Shown here piece by piece: positions 16,472 to 22,407 of a stretch of DNA of 38,828 nucleotides (the stretch's first letter is position 1; the number at the start of each line of letters is the position of its first letter). Below the pieces are notes generated by a model, which was not told the origin of the DNA, did not search any database, and worked only from the letters and a program-made list of their open reading frames with translations. The stretch comes from a virus. Position numbers and translations under genes: made by a program. The stretch is from positions 1 through 38,828 of IMG/VR virus record IMGVR_UViG_3300049919_000164; one strand, given 5' to 3'.

Positions 16472-17852
16472 CACTTCCGAACTTCACCTTTAGCACCTTA
16501 GCAGCCGAACAAAGCACATCGATTGCATCCATTTTGTGTTTATTATCGCCCTTTATGTAGTAGCTTGTTAAGTCTTTAATGAACTGATAGTACTGTGTAT
16601 TATTTTTGTAGTTGCTATCAAATACAAAGTGTTTCTGTATAAACTCGTAGTTGCTTAATATACGAACTTCTTTTGGCTCTGTTGACGTGAAAGGCAATAA
16701 CTTAGTAAGTCCTTGTATTTTCTCTTTAAGCCCTAATACGGCAGCTAAGCCTACTCCATTGGCTTCAACAATACATTCGTCTATCATGTATTGGTGTAGC
16801 TTATTTACTATTAAACCAGTATTGGCTAATATACCAGCTTCATTACAAATACAGTCCTTTACATAGCAAGTTAGTTTCTTATTGCTAAAATCAACGAACA
16901 TAAATGGCATAGCGTATTTATCGCCTCCTTTGTCGGCTGGGTCTCCAACTGAAAAACGATATGTGTAATGTGTTTGATTGATATTGGTTAAATCGTCAAA
17001 ACGTAATGAGCTTAAAGGTAGTAGTAAGCCTTCCGCTTCAACGGGAGTCTGCATGTATTCAGCGTTCCAAATAGATGGTTCAATGTCTGACTTTATTTTT
17101 AAGTATTCGGCTGTGCTTTTTACATCCTCGCAAAATGATTGATTATTTTCATTTAATGCGGGGATGATAGTGATTGAATTTAAGTCACCGCTTTCTATTG
17201 CTTCGCCAATAATATCATTTTTAGTCCAACGTGTCCCAATATAAATCTCAGGGCAGTTCTTTTCTTTTCGGCTGTCGTGTGCTGATTGCTTCCAACTCTT
17301 TGTTGACTGTTGTACTTGACTACTCATCGCATCTGTCATTGACTTGTATAAATCATCAGTGATTGCCAAATTGGCACCAAAACCGATAATAGAACCACCA
17401 ACACCCGCCCCAAAATAAGATACTTGTTTTGCAGTTGATAAGTTCCAACCACCTACATTTTGTTTATCTGGTTGCAAACTTATTTCTGGAAATACTTCCT
17501 TTAGTTTTGTATCTCTGAATAACGCCCTTGTATCATAGCTAAATTTATCATATAACGTGGCTGTACAAGTGTTTCGCATTACTGACAATGTAGGGAAACG
17601 ACAAAGCCAATAAGCGGCAAATAACGAAGTAATATAAGACTTTCCCGCACGGGGAGGCATTGATACGGATATTTTAATGTCATTACCTTGTTCGTATTGG
17701 TCGACAACATTTTGCATAGCAATAGCAACCTCTTTTAAAAACCTACGCTTCTTATAAAAGAACTCAAAATCAAAATAGCAACAAAACGCCCAAAAGTGCT
17801 GTCGTGCTGCTATTCTTATTATTTCCTTATGTTGTAAATTATCAAAGTCCAT
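16461..17852 (-). CDS. terL: Terminase large subunit, 463 aa
   Basis: Walker A is SMPPRAGKS (residues 64-72), Walker B is LAITDD (162-167) and the coupling motif is GTRW (206-209). The C-terminal nuclease has candidate metal ligands Asp304 (SVGDPADKGGD), Glu363 (IVEANGVG) and Asp442/Asp445 (KMDAIDVLC). It packages DNA into the prohead through the portal. It overlaps the small-subunit gene by 11 bases and its 3' end overlaps the convergent lipoprotein gene. Confidence 0.93.
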   Translation of the reverse strand: MDFDNLQHKEIIRIAARQHFWAFCCYFDFEFFYKKRRFLKEVAIAMQNVVDQYEQGNDIKISVSMPPRAGKSYITSLFAAYWLCRFPTLSVMRNTCTATLYDKFSYDTRALFRDTKLKEVFPEISLQPDKQNVGGWNLSTAKQVSYFGAGVGGSIIGFGANLAITDDLYKSMTDAMSSQVQQSTKSWKQSAHDSRKEKNCPEIYIGTRWTKNDIIGEAIESGDLNSITIIPALNENNQSFCEDVKSTAEYLKIKSDIEPSIWNAEYMQTPVEAEGLLLPLSSLRFDDLTNINQTHYTYRFSVGDPADKGGDKYAMPFMFVDFSNKKLTCYVKDCICNEAGILANTGLIVNKLHQYMIDECIVEANGVGLAAVLGLKEKIQGLTKLLPFTSTEPKEVRILSNYEFIQKHFVFDSNYKNNTQYYQFIKDLTSYYIKGDNKHKMDAIDVLCSAAKVLKVKFGSVIY

Positions 17853-18303
17853 TTACAATTTTATCAATTAATTCTGGTTTTAAAGGCTCTGGTGGGGTTG
17901 TATTTCTAACATCTAGCTCTAACTTTTCACCGTATTTTTTTGGCTGCATTTTAGCAACTACCCATTTACGTGCGTCGATTTTTAATTGTCTTTGTCGAAG
18001 CATATCTCCACGCTTTATTTTAATTATATTGCCTTGTCCATCTTCTTCTATCTCTTCACCTTCCTCTGTATTGTCTGATATTTCTATAATTTCTTCAAAT
18101 AACACATCTGACCGTATTTCGCGTGCGTAGTTGTAAAGATTTTGTAATTCTTTATTATTTGACAACCATTGATAAAATGACACTAAAGATATTTCTGACT
18201 CTTCAACAGCCTGATTAAAAGAAACCCTATTTTCAATTACATTATTGCAAATATAGGTTATTATCTTTATTTTCTCTACATCTGAGTATGCCATATTATC
18301 CAT
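17842..18303 (-). CDS. terS: Terminase small subunit, 153 aa
   Basis: The N-terminal part has a helix-turn-helix pattern (VSFNQAVEESEISLVSFYQWL). An acidic linker (EEGEEIEEDGQG) follows, then the MQPKKYGEKLELDV motif typical of small terminases. Its stop overlaps terL by 11 bases. The start may be ATG 18303 or ATG 18294; the second follows the stop of a micro-ORF by one base, so coupled translation is possible. It recognises the packaging site. Confidence 0.85.
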   Translation of the reverse strand: MDNMAYSDVEKIKIITYICNNVIENRVSFNQAVEESEISLVSFYQWLSNNKELQNLYNYAREIRSDVLFEEIIEISDNTEEGEEIEEDGQGNIIKIKRGDMLRQRQLKIDARKWVVAKMQPKKYGEKLELDVRNTTPPEPLKPELIDKIVNGL

Positions 18304-18388
18304 TAAATAAATAGAAAGGAACAAAGAAAAACACTACAAGTATTATTATACCTGCAACGATTATTTTTAATGTAGTATTCTTTTCCAT
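18296..18388 (-). CDS. Possible membrane micro-protein, 30 aa, before terS
   Basis: A 30-codon frame from ATG 18388 (MEKNTTLKIIVAGIIILVVF) encodes a single hydrophobic segment. Its stop lies beside the terS start. A TATTTTTG box at 18393-18400 would place the transcript start almost on this ATG, so it would have to be leaderless or made from a longer transcript. Doubtful but coherent. Confidence 0.35.
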   Translation of the reverse strand: MEKNTTLKIIVAGIIILVVFFFVPFYLFNG

Positions 18389-18392
18389 AGTG

Positions 18393-18400
18393 CAAAAATA
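18393..18400 (-). promoter_or_regulatory. Candidate minus-strand promoter box for the terminase genes
   Basis: TATTTTTG on the minus strand followed by CACTATGG. The TGTCG dyad found at the two other late promoters is not present 29 bases upstream, so this may be an earlier or weaker promoter. Confidence 0.45.
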
Positions 18401-18466
18401 CAAATAAATACTCAATATATATATTTTTTCTCTGATTTAACAAATATTAACTATAAACATAGTATG

Positions 18467-18492
18467 TATATCGAAATTTCGTTATATCTTTG
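18467..18492 (+). promoter_or_regulatory. Early promoter with overlapping dyad
   Basis: TATCTTTG (18485-18492) lies 26 bases before ATG 18518. A near-perfect palindrome spans 18467-18486: TATA, T, CGAAATTTCG, T, TATA. It overlaps the box and is placed to act as an operator. This is the likely first promoter of the plus-strand early operon. Confidence 0.6.
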
Positions 18493-18517
18493 CATATCAT
18501 TTAAAAACAAGGATATT

Positions 18518-18868
18518 ATGAGAACGATAGCAGAAAATTATAATGGTAAAGTATTAGCAGTAGCAAATCAAGGTTTTAGTATTAAAAACGCATCAAAACG
18601 CATTGAAAAATCAATTGAAGTTCTTGGTTTTTCTACTGAAAAGGAAATTGCAAAAACTGGTTCAACTTATATCACTGTTTTTGGACTAGATGATTTAAGT
18701 ATAGTTACTATCAGAGTTTCTAATCACGGTAAGAGAGGTCATGATGAATTTTCTACATTTAATTATACTACTGATAGATTTGGTGCAATTGTGCTTGAAT
18801 CTGTTGAAATTCTTAATACTGAAATGTTGAATGAGTTTTTATCTAATTATAAAACTATATTTAATTAA
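18518..18868 (+). CDS. Early protein of unknown function, 116 aa
   Basis: Start chosen at ATG 18518 (MRTIAENYNGKVL), behind the TATCTTTG box; an upstream ATG at 18464 lies before the promoter. The protein has mixed helix and strand, with the basic loop NHGKRGHDEF near residue 70. It is the first gene of the early operon, so it may act at once on host functions. I recognise no family. Confidence 0.65.
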   Translation: MRTIAENYNGKVLAVANQGFSIKNASKRIEKSIEVLGFSTEKEIAKTGSTYITVFGLDDLSIVTIRVSNHGKRGHDEFSTFNYTTDRFGAIVLESVEILNTEMLNEFLSNYKTIFN

Positions 18869-18912
18869 CAACTAATCGGGATATGCAAACAGCCAACTAA
18901 AACGAAACAAAT

Positions 18913-19080
18913 ATGAAAGACAAAATTAAAAAAGCAATGGCGGATCAAAAAGTATCAGCTTACAAATTGAGTAAAGAGTGCCAAATCCCATACAGCACAC
19001 TTACTTGTTACCTAGAGAAAGAACACACGGATACATCTAGCCGCAATGTTGAAATGATGAAAAAATACCTACGGATATGA
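18913..19080 (+). CDS. Small HTH regulator, 55 aa
   Basis: The frame from ATG 18913 (MKDKIKKAMADQKVSAYKLS) has a helix-turn-helix (SAYKLSKECQIPYSTLTCYL, residues about 15-34). The fold resembles a minimal XRE domain without a dimerisation tail. Two other small HTH proteins occur at 27287-27454 and 30691-30873. The stop overlaps the next gene (ATGA). It may bind the dyad at 18467-18486. Confidence 0.65.
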   Translation: MKDKIKKAMADQKVSAYKLSKECQIPYSTLTCYLEKEHTDTSSRNVEMMKKYLRI

Positions 19081-19223
19081 TAGAGTCTATAATCTTTCTA
19101 TTTGTTATTTTAGTAGCTATTATAACACTAACAGTATGGTTTTTAACCAGCAAAACAAAAGATTCAATTGATAAAGAAATTAATAACATTTATAAAAACA
19201 ATAATCGAAATGAAAAAGTTTAA
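19077..19223 (+). CDS. Single-pass membrane protein, 48 aa
   Basis: The frame begins at ATG 19077 in an ATGA overlap with the HTH gene. Residues 3-23 (ESIIFLFVILVAIITLTVWF) form one membrane segment, followed by a short polar tail. Its stop lies inside the following gene's start region. Function unknown. Confidence 0.55.
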   Translation: MIESIIFLFVILVAIITLTVWFLTSKTKDSIDKEINNIYKNNNRNEKV

Positions 19224-19509
19224 AGAAGGGCAAAAAGTATGGTGTTGGAGTCATTTCAGCCATGCAATGGTTACAAGTGATTTATTAGATGGTACTTTTC
19301 TAATTAAATTTAAAGCATTTAATGATGAATACCAAGTAAACAGGTGCGATTTAAGGCTATCTATTTATGATTCTATAGTACGGCTAGACAATGCGTGTGA
19401 TAATGCCGTGGTAAGGCTTGTAAAGCGGAAATTGCGCAAATTTAGCAACTTGGTTGTATTAGGGTCAATTGTTTTATTATTATCAACTTTTTTATTTTTG
19501 ATTATATGA
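19210..19509 (+). CDS. Protein with C-terminal membrane anchor, 99 aa
   Basis: ATG 19210 (MKKFKEGQKVWCWSHFSHAM) is preferred over 19168 because it follows the previous gene with a short overlap. Residues about 1-50 look like a small SH3-like or strand-rich domain (KEGQKVWCW). The last 22 residues (NLVVLGSIVLLLSTFLFLII) form a membrane segment. The stop overlaps the next gene by four bases. Function unknown. Confidence 0.6.
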   Translation: MKKFKEGQKVWCWSHFSHAMVTSDLLDGTFLIKFKAFNDEYQVNRCDLRLSIYDSIVRLDNACDNAVVRLVKRKLRKFSNLVVLGSIVLLLSTFLFLII

Positions 19510-19727
19510 GTAAGATTTCAGTAATTATAGAAGATGTGTATTTCGATATTAACTACACATACACAAGAAGCGAGAGCGGTGATATGACTAACCAGCCAAT
19601 CGATGACGAGTGTATAATTGAGAGAGTAAAATGTGGTGAATTTGATTTTACCAACCTATTTTTAGAATATGAGAATTTAATGGATGAAGCAATAAAATAC
19701 ATTTTGACACATGAAAGAGATAATTAG
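19506..19727 (+). CDS. Small acidic early protein, 73 aa
   Basis: A 73-residue acidic protein (MSKISVIIEDVYFDINYTYT) coupled to its neighbours through an ATGA overlap upstream and a 17-base overlap downstream. No membrane segment or known motif. Its acidity would fit a DNA mimic or protein inhibitor, but there is no direct evidence. Confidence 0.55.
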   Translation: MSKISVIIEDVYFDINYTYTRSESGDMTNQPIDDECIIERVKCGEFDFTNLFLEYENLMDEAIKYILTHERDN

Positions 19728-19935
19728 TGCAATTGACTTGTATGTATGTCAGTTGAAGCATATAAATGAATGGGTTGAGTATTCTCCTAAATTTATGGAG
19801 CATAGGCGTATTATAATCGCTATGGTGATTGAGAGGTTAAGCCAACGGCTTGTAAAATCATTACTAGCACCTATTGTAGAAAATGATATTCTTAGTAGTT
19901 CAATAGGCTATAATCAGGATTTTATTAATTTTTAA
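19711..19935 (+). CDS. Small helical early protein, 74 aa
   Basis: A 74-residue, mostly helical protein (MKEIISAIDLYVCQLKHINE) starting inside the previous gene. No recognised motif. It belongs to the same co-directional early operon. Confidence 0.5.
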   Translation: MKEIISAIDLYVCQLKHINEWVEYSPKFMEHRRIIIAMVIERLSQRLVKSLLAPIVENDILSSSIGYNQDFINF

Positions 19936-19959
19936 GATATAAGCTAAATAAAAAAAATT

Positions 19960-20187
19960 ATGACACAAAAAGAAAAGAACGCACTGATTGAAAAAGTGGC
20001 AAAACAGGCTAATAAGATTAGAATAGAGTTTGACAATGTAAAAGCAGCCGAGAACAAAGTTATAACTGAATGCCGAAAACGCATTGAGGATGCTAAAAAA
20101 GAAGCCGATGATAATTTCAACGTGCTTTGTATGGAGAATGACATTAGTTCTAAATTTTTAAAACAAATACTAAATGGGAGCGAGTAA
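19960..20187 (+). CDS. Small coiled-coil early protein, 75 aa
   Basis: A 75-residue, highly charged, helical protein (MTQKEKNALIEKVAKQANKI) that looks like a single coiled coil. It starts 24 bases after the previous gene. The next short frame begins inside its 3' end. Function unknown. Confidence 0.6.
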   Translation: MTQKEKNALIEKVAKQANKIRIEFDNVKAAENKVITECRKRIEDAKKEADDNFNVLCMENDISSKFLKQILNGSE

Positions 20188-20275
20188 AAGAGCTTTTATG
20201 GATATGAGAACCGACATAGATAACGGTTACGATGGTATTGACGACAACTATTTTTATTCACAACAAAACAATTAA
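20174..20275 (+). CDS. Acidic micro-protein, 33 aa, before the annealing protein gene
   Basis: The frame ATG 20174 to TAA 20275 codes for 33 residues (MGASKRAFMDMRTDIDNGYD). It overlaps the preceding gene by 14 bases and ends four bases before the next ATG at 20280, so it fits the operon spacing. Its reality is uncertain because it is short. Confidence 0.4.
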   Translation: MGASKRAFMDMRTDIDNGYDGIDDNYFYSQQNN

Positions 20276-20279
20276 AAAA

Positions 20280-20837
20280 ATGAAACAAATTATTGCAGCT
20301 TTATTAAAAGCACAAATGGATATGGGTAACGCAAAAAAAGATTCTAAAAACCCATTTTACAATTCTAAGTACGCAGACTTAAATTCTGTTAGAGAAGCAA
20401 TCATGCCTCATCTTAACGAGAATAAAATACTTATACTTCAACCTATGATTACAATAGATGGTTGTGAGTATGTAAAAACAGTTTTACTGCATGAAAGTGG
20501 CGAAACAATAGAATCATTCACCAAGATACTTTGCAAGTCTCAAAACGACCCACAAGCCTATGGAAGTGGTGTTACTTATGCAAGGCGTTATGGTCTTCAA
20601 TCTTTACTTTCTATTGGAGCAGATGACGATGATGGTAACAACGCATCAAAAGAGAAAACACAAAAACAGCAAGAAAAACCTAGTTTCTTAAATGTAGATG
20701 AAGCTGTTAAAGAAATGAAAGCTGTAAAATCTTACTCTGAAATTTCAACAGTATGGAATAAATATGTTGGACTACAAAAAAATGAACTTTTTATTAGTGC
20801 CACAAAAGATGCTGGCGTAAAATTCCCAAAACAATGA
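20280..20837 (+). CDS. erf: ERF-family single-strand annealing protein, 185 aa
   Basis: ATG 20280 (MKQIIAALLKAQMDMGNAKK) follows an A-rich leader; the longer frame from 20232 overlaps the micro-ORF. Residues 1-120 carry ERF-family features: KDSKNPFYNSKYADLNSV, then the AYGSGVTYARRYGLQSLLSI helix and a DDDG motif. ERF proteins anneal complementary single strands in phage recombination and can help to circularise the genome. The next gene starts inside its stop, and the SSB-like protein follows shortly after. Confidence 0.85.
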   Translation: MKQIIAALLKAQMDMGNAKKDSKNPFYNSKYADLNSVREAIMPHLNENKILILQPMITIDGCEYVKTVLLHESGETIESFTKILCKSQNDPQAYGSGVTYARRYGLQSLLSIGADDDDGNNASKEKTQKQQEKPSFLNVDEAVKEMKAVKSYSEISTVWNKYVGLQKNELFISATKDAGVKFPKQ

Positions 20838-21298
20838 GAAAAGAATTAGCAATTGGTGTTGGCTTACCACAAAATAAAGCCGAAATTGATATTTACAATG
20901 CTAATGTAAAAGATTTGGCATTAAGCGGTGAAGTTGATATTATAAAACTTTCACGCACTGTAAATATTATGAAACGTATTGTTGAGTTTTTTGAAAAAGA
21001 ACCTGAAATTCAAGACTGCTTATTAAATGAAGTTCAAAAATATGGTAAAGGAGAGTTATCTGAAATTCAAGTAAAAGAAACTGGAACTAAGTACGATTAT
21101 TTAGGATGTAACTTGCCTGAATATATACAAGTCATTGAAAGCATAAACGAACTTACCGAGAGAAAAAAACAGCTTGAAACTTATCTAAAAACAATTATAA
21201 AAGAAACTGAGTTTATAGACCCAAGCACGGCTGAATCAGTGATTTTATTACCAGCTATTAAAACAAGCACAACTAAAGTAGTATTCACAATTAAATAA
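20834..21298 (+). CDS. Recombination-operon protein, 154 aa
   Basis: A 154-residue, helical protein with long coiled stretches (NELTERKKQLETYLKTIIKE). It overlaps the annealing gene by four bases and is followed by the ssDNA-binding protein gene, so it probably acts with them in replication or recombination. It is reminiscent of Gp157-like phage proteins in size and context, but I see no firm motif. Confidence 0.55.
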   Translation: MRKELAIGVGLPQNKAEIDIYNANVKDLALSGEVDIIKLSRTVNIMKRIVEFFEKEPEIQDCLLNEVQKYGKGELSEIQVKETGTKYDYLGCNLPEYIQVIESINELTERKKQLETYLKTIIKETEFIDPSTAESVILLPAIKTSTTKVVFTIK

Positions 21299-21305
21299 AA
21301 ATAAA

Positions 21306-21632
21306 ATGATCAAAGGAAAAGTTATTGCAGTACTTCCGCAAACAAGCGGTCAAGGTAAAAATGGGGAGTGGAAAAGTCAAGACTTCGTTATTGAAACAGA
21401 TGGTCAATATCCAAAGAAAGTATGTTTAAACGTATTCGGGGACAAAGTGCCGATACCAAAAATTGATGATACTGTAGATGTCAGCTATGACCCTGAAAGC
21501 CGTGAATACAATGGTAGGTGGTTTACGAATCTACGAGCGTTTAAAATTGATGTTGTAGGCAGTGCATCAAAAGCTGAGCCTATTCAACAAACACAACCAA
21601 CAGCAAGCGAAGGTTCGGATTTGCCTTTCTGA
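21306..21632 (+). CDS. DUF3127-type ssDNA-binding protein, 108 aa
   Basis: A 108-residue OB-fold protein of the DUF3127 type found in Bacteroidota and their phages (MIKGKVIAVLPQTSGQGKNG, then WKSQDFVIET). After a flexible tail rich in Gln, Thr and Pro it ends in SDLPF, which resembles the DDDIPF tip by which bacterial SSB proteins contact their partners. With the neighbouring annealing protein it would coat and hand over single strands. Confidence 0.8.
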   Translation: MIKGKVIAVLPQTSGQGKNGEWKSQDFVIETDGQYPKKVCLNVFGDKVPIPKIDDTVDVSYDPESREYNGRWFTNLRAFKIDVVGSASKAEPIQQTQPTASEGSDLPF

Positions 21633-21653
21633 TTATCAGCACATTAACTAATT

Positions 21654-21677
21654 TCGGGTGGGTTTCGGCTCACCCGA
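21654..21677 (+). terminator. Intercistronic hairpin
   Basis: TCGGGTG (21654-21660) pairs with CACCCGA (21671-21677) around ten bases. No T run follows on the plus strand, so it is more likely an mRNA processing or stability element than a full terminator. Confidence 0.45.
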
Positions 21678-21690
21678 TAAATAAAATAAC

Positions 21691-21963
21691 ATGAAAATAA
21701 ATAGAGATATTACCGAAGCAAAGATAATAAGGCAAGCTAAATCAATTTTTAACAATACGTTTGATGATGTATTAGCAAAGTTCAAAGAAGAAAGTAACGA
21801 ATTGATTGTCGCTTGCGAATCAGAGCCTATCTTTACATTCGAGCAATTGGACGAGCTAGGAGATGTGTGCTACGTACTTTGTCAATTACTAGATATGAGC
21901 CACACTAACTACAACGAAAGCCTTCAACGTGCTTTTGATAAAAACGAAAGGAAAAGAGTATGA
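21691..21963 (+). CDS. MazG-like NTP pyrophosphohydrolase, 90 aa
   Basis: The all-alpha MazG motifs are present: EExxE at residues 33-37 (EESNE) and ExxD at 55-58 (ELGD). These acidic residues bind magnesium and the NTP. At 90 residues it is a single-domain form. Phage MazG-like enzymes may clear (d)NTP variants or alarmones during infection; the substrate is not visible. Its stop overlaps the next small gene. Confidence 0.75.
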   Translation: MKINRDITEAKIIRQAKSIFNNTFDDVLAKFKEESNELIVACESEPIFTFEQLDELGDVCYVLCQLLDMSHTNYNESLQRAFDKNERKRV

Positions 21964-22064
21964 TTTGCCCAATATGTAAAACAGAAGCTAAGAAGCCATT
22001 CCATTTAGTTGACTGCATTATTTGCGGGTATGACGGAAGTACTTTTAATCCTTTATACAAATAG
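21960..22064 (+). CDS. Zinc-ribbon micro-protein, 34 aa
   Basis: The frame from ATG 21960 (ATGA overlap with the MazG-like gene) codes for MICPICKTEAKKPFHLVDCI and ends at 22064. Two CxxC pairs (CPIC at 3-6 and CIIC at 19-22) form a compact zinc ribbon. A related sequence is encoded at 15999-16172. The stop lies where the -33 box of the following RNA promoter begins. Confidence 0.6.
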   Translation: MICPICKTEAKKPFHLVDCIICGYDGSTFNPLYK

Positions 22065-22095
22065 TTGTGTAATTGAAAAGTAATTTGTATATTTG
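22065..22095 (+). promoter_or_regulatory. Promoter of the structured RNA
   Basis: TTG (22065-22067), 20 bases, then TATATTTG (22088-22095): a good Bacteroidota promoter. No reading frame starts behind it before the terminator at 22207. Confidence 0.75.
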
Positions 22096-22099
22096 CAAA

Positions 22100-22207
22100 C
22101 AGTTCAACGTGCAGGGCGAACAAAAGATATTAGAACGAAAGTTCAAAACCGACCCTGTTAATGAAAGAAACCTGCACGTTTCTGGATTTAATAGGGTCTT
22201 TTTATTT
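22100..22207 (+). ncRNA. Structured small RNA or leader attenuator with mutually exclusive hairpins
   Basis: Behind a good promoter lie about 105 untranslated bases that end in a terminator. AACGTGCAGG (22106-22115) pairs perfectly with CCTGCACGTT (22171-22180). GACCCT (22151-22156) pairs with AGGGTC (22193-22198), which is followed by TTTTTATTT: the terminator. An alternative CAGGG/CCCTG pairing (22112-22116 with 22153-22157) competes with both. GAAC-GAAA-GTTC (22133-22144) is a GNRA-capped hairpin. The RNA may be a free regulator, or it may attenuate entry into the replication genes. I recognise no known RNA family. Confidence 0.7.
22151..22207 (+). terminator. Terminator of the structured RNA
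   Basis: GACCCT and AGGGTC form a six-pair stem with a long loop that contains CCTGCACGTT, followed by TTTTTATTT. Because the loop strand can instead pair with 22106-22115, termination could be switched. Confidence 0.6.
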
Positions 22208-22210
22208 AAA

Positions 22211-22384
22211 ACGCAAAACAATAAATAAAACGCAAACTATTTTATTATCGTGCTATATAAAAAATTAATTTCCAAACTGTTAGCACGCAAAAACGCAAAA
22301 ACGATTGATTTGGATCGTTTTCAAAATAAAATATTTTTCATTTTTTTTTCTCAGTATATATATAGAGAATTTTGCGTTTTGCGT
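22211..22384. other. Putative phage replication origin with ACGCAAAA iterons
   Basis: This AT-rich stretch without a gene has ACGCAAA(A/C) at 22211, 22230, 22285 and 22293 on the plus strand and twice on the minus strand (22370-22384). The tandem pairs 22285-22300 and 22370-22384 form an inverted repeat around a very AT-rich segment. Two further dyads are CGTGCTA/TAGCACG (22249-22255, 22281-22287) and AAAACGAT/ATCGTTTT (22298-22305, 22314-22321). It lies just before the primase-helicase gene, the usual place for an origin. Confidence 0.6.
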
Positions 22385-22407
22385 TTTTTACAAATAAATA
22401 TACTATT

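Noticed and set aside
22065-22407. Protein-coding gene in the 340-base gap before the primase-helicase
   Set aside because: No convincing frame with a start exists. The stretch has a promoter, RNA hairpins, a terminator and iterons instead. The minus-strand frame at 21905-22123 is a shadow.
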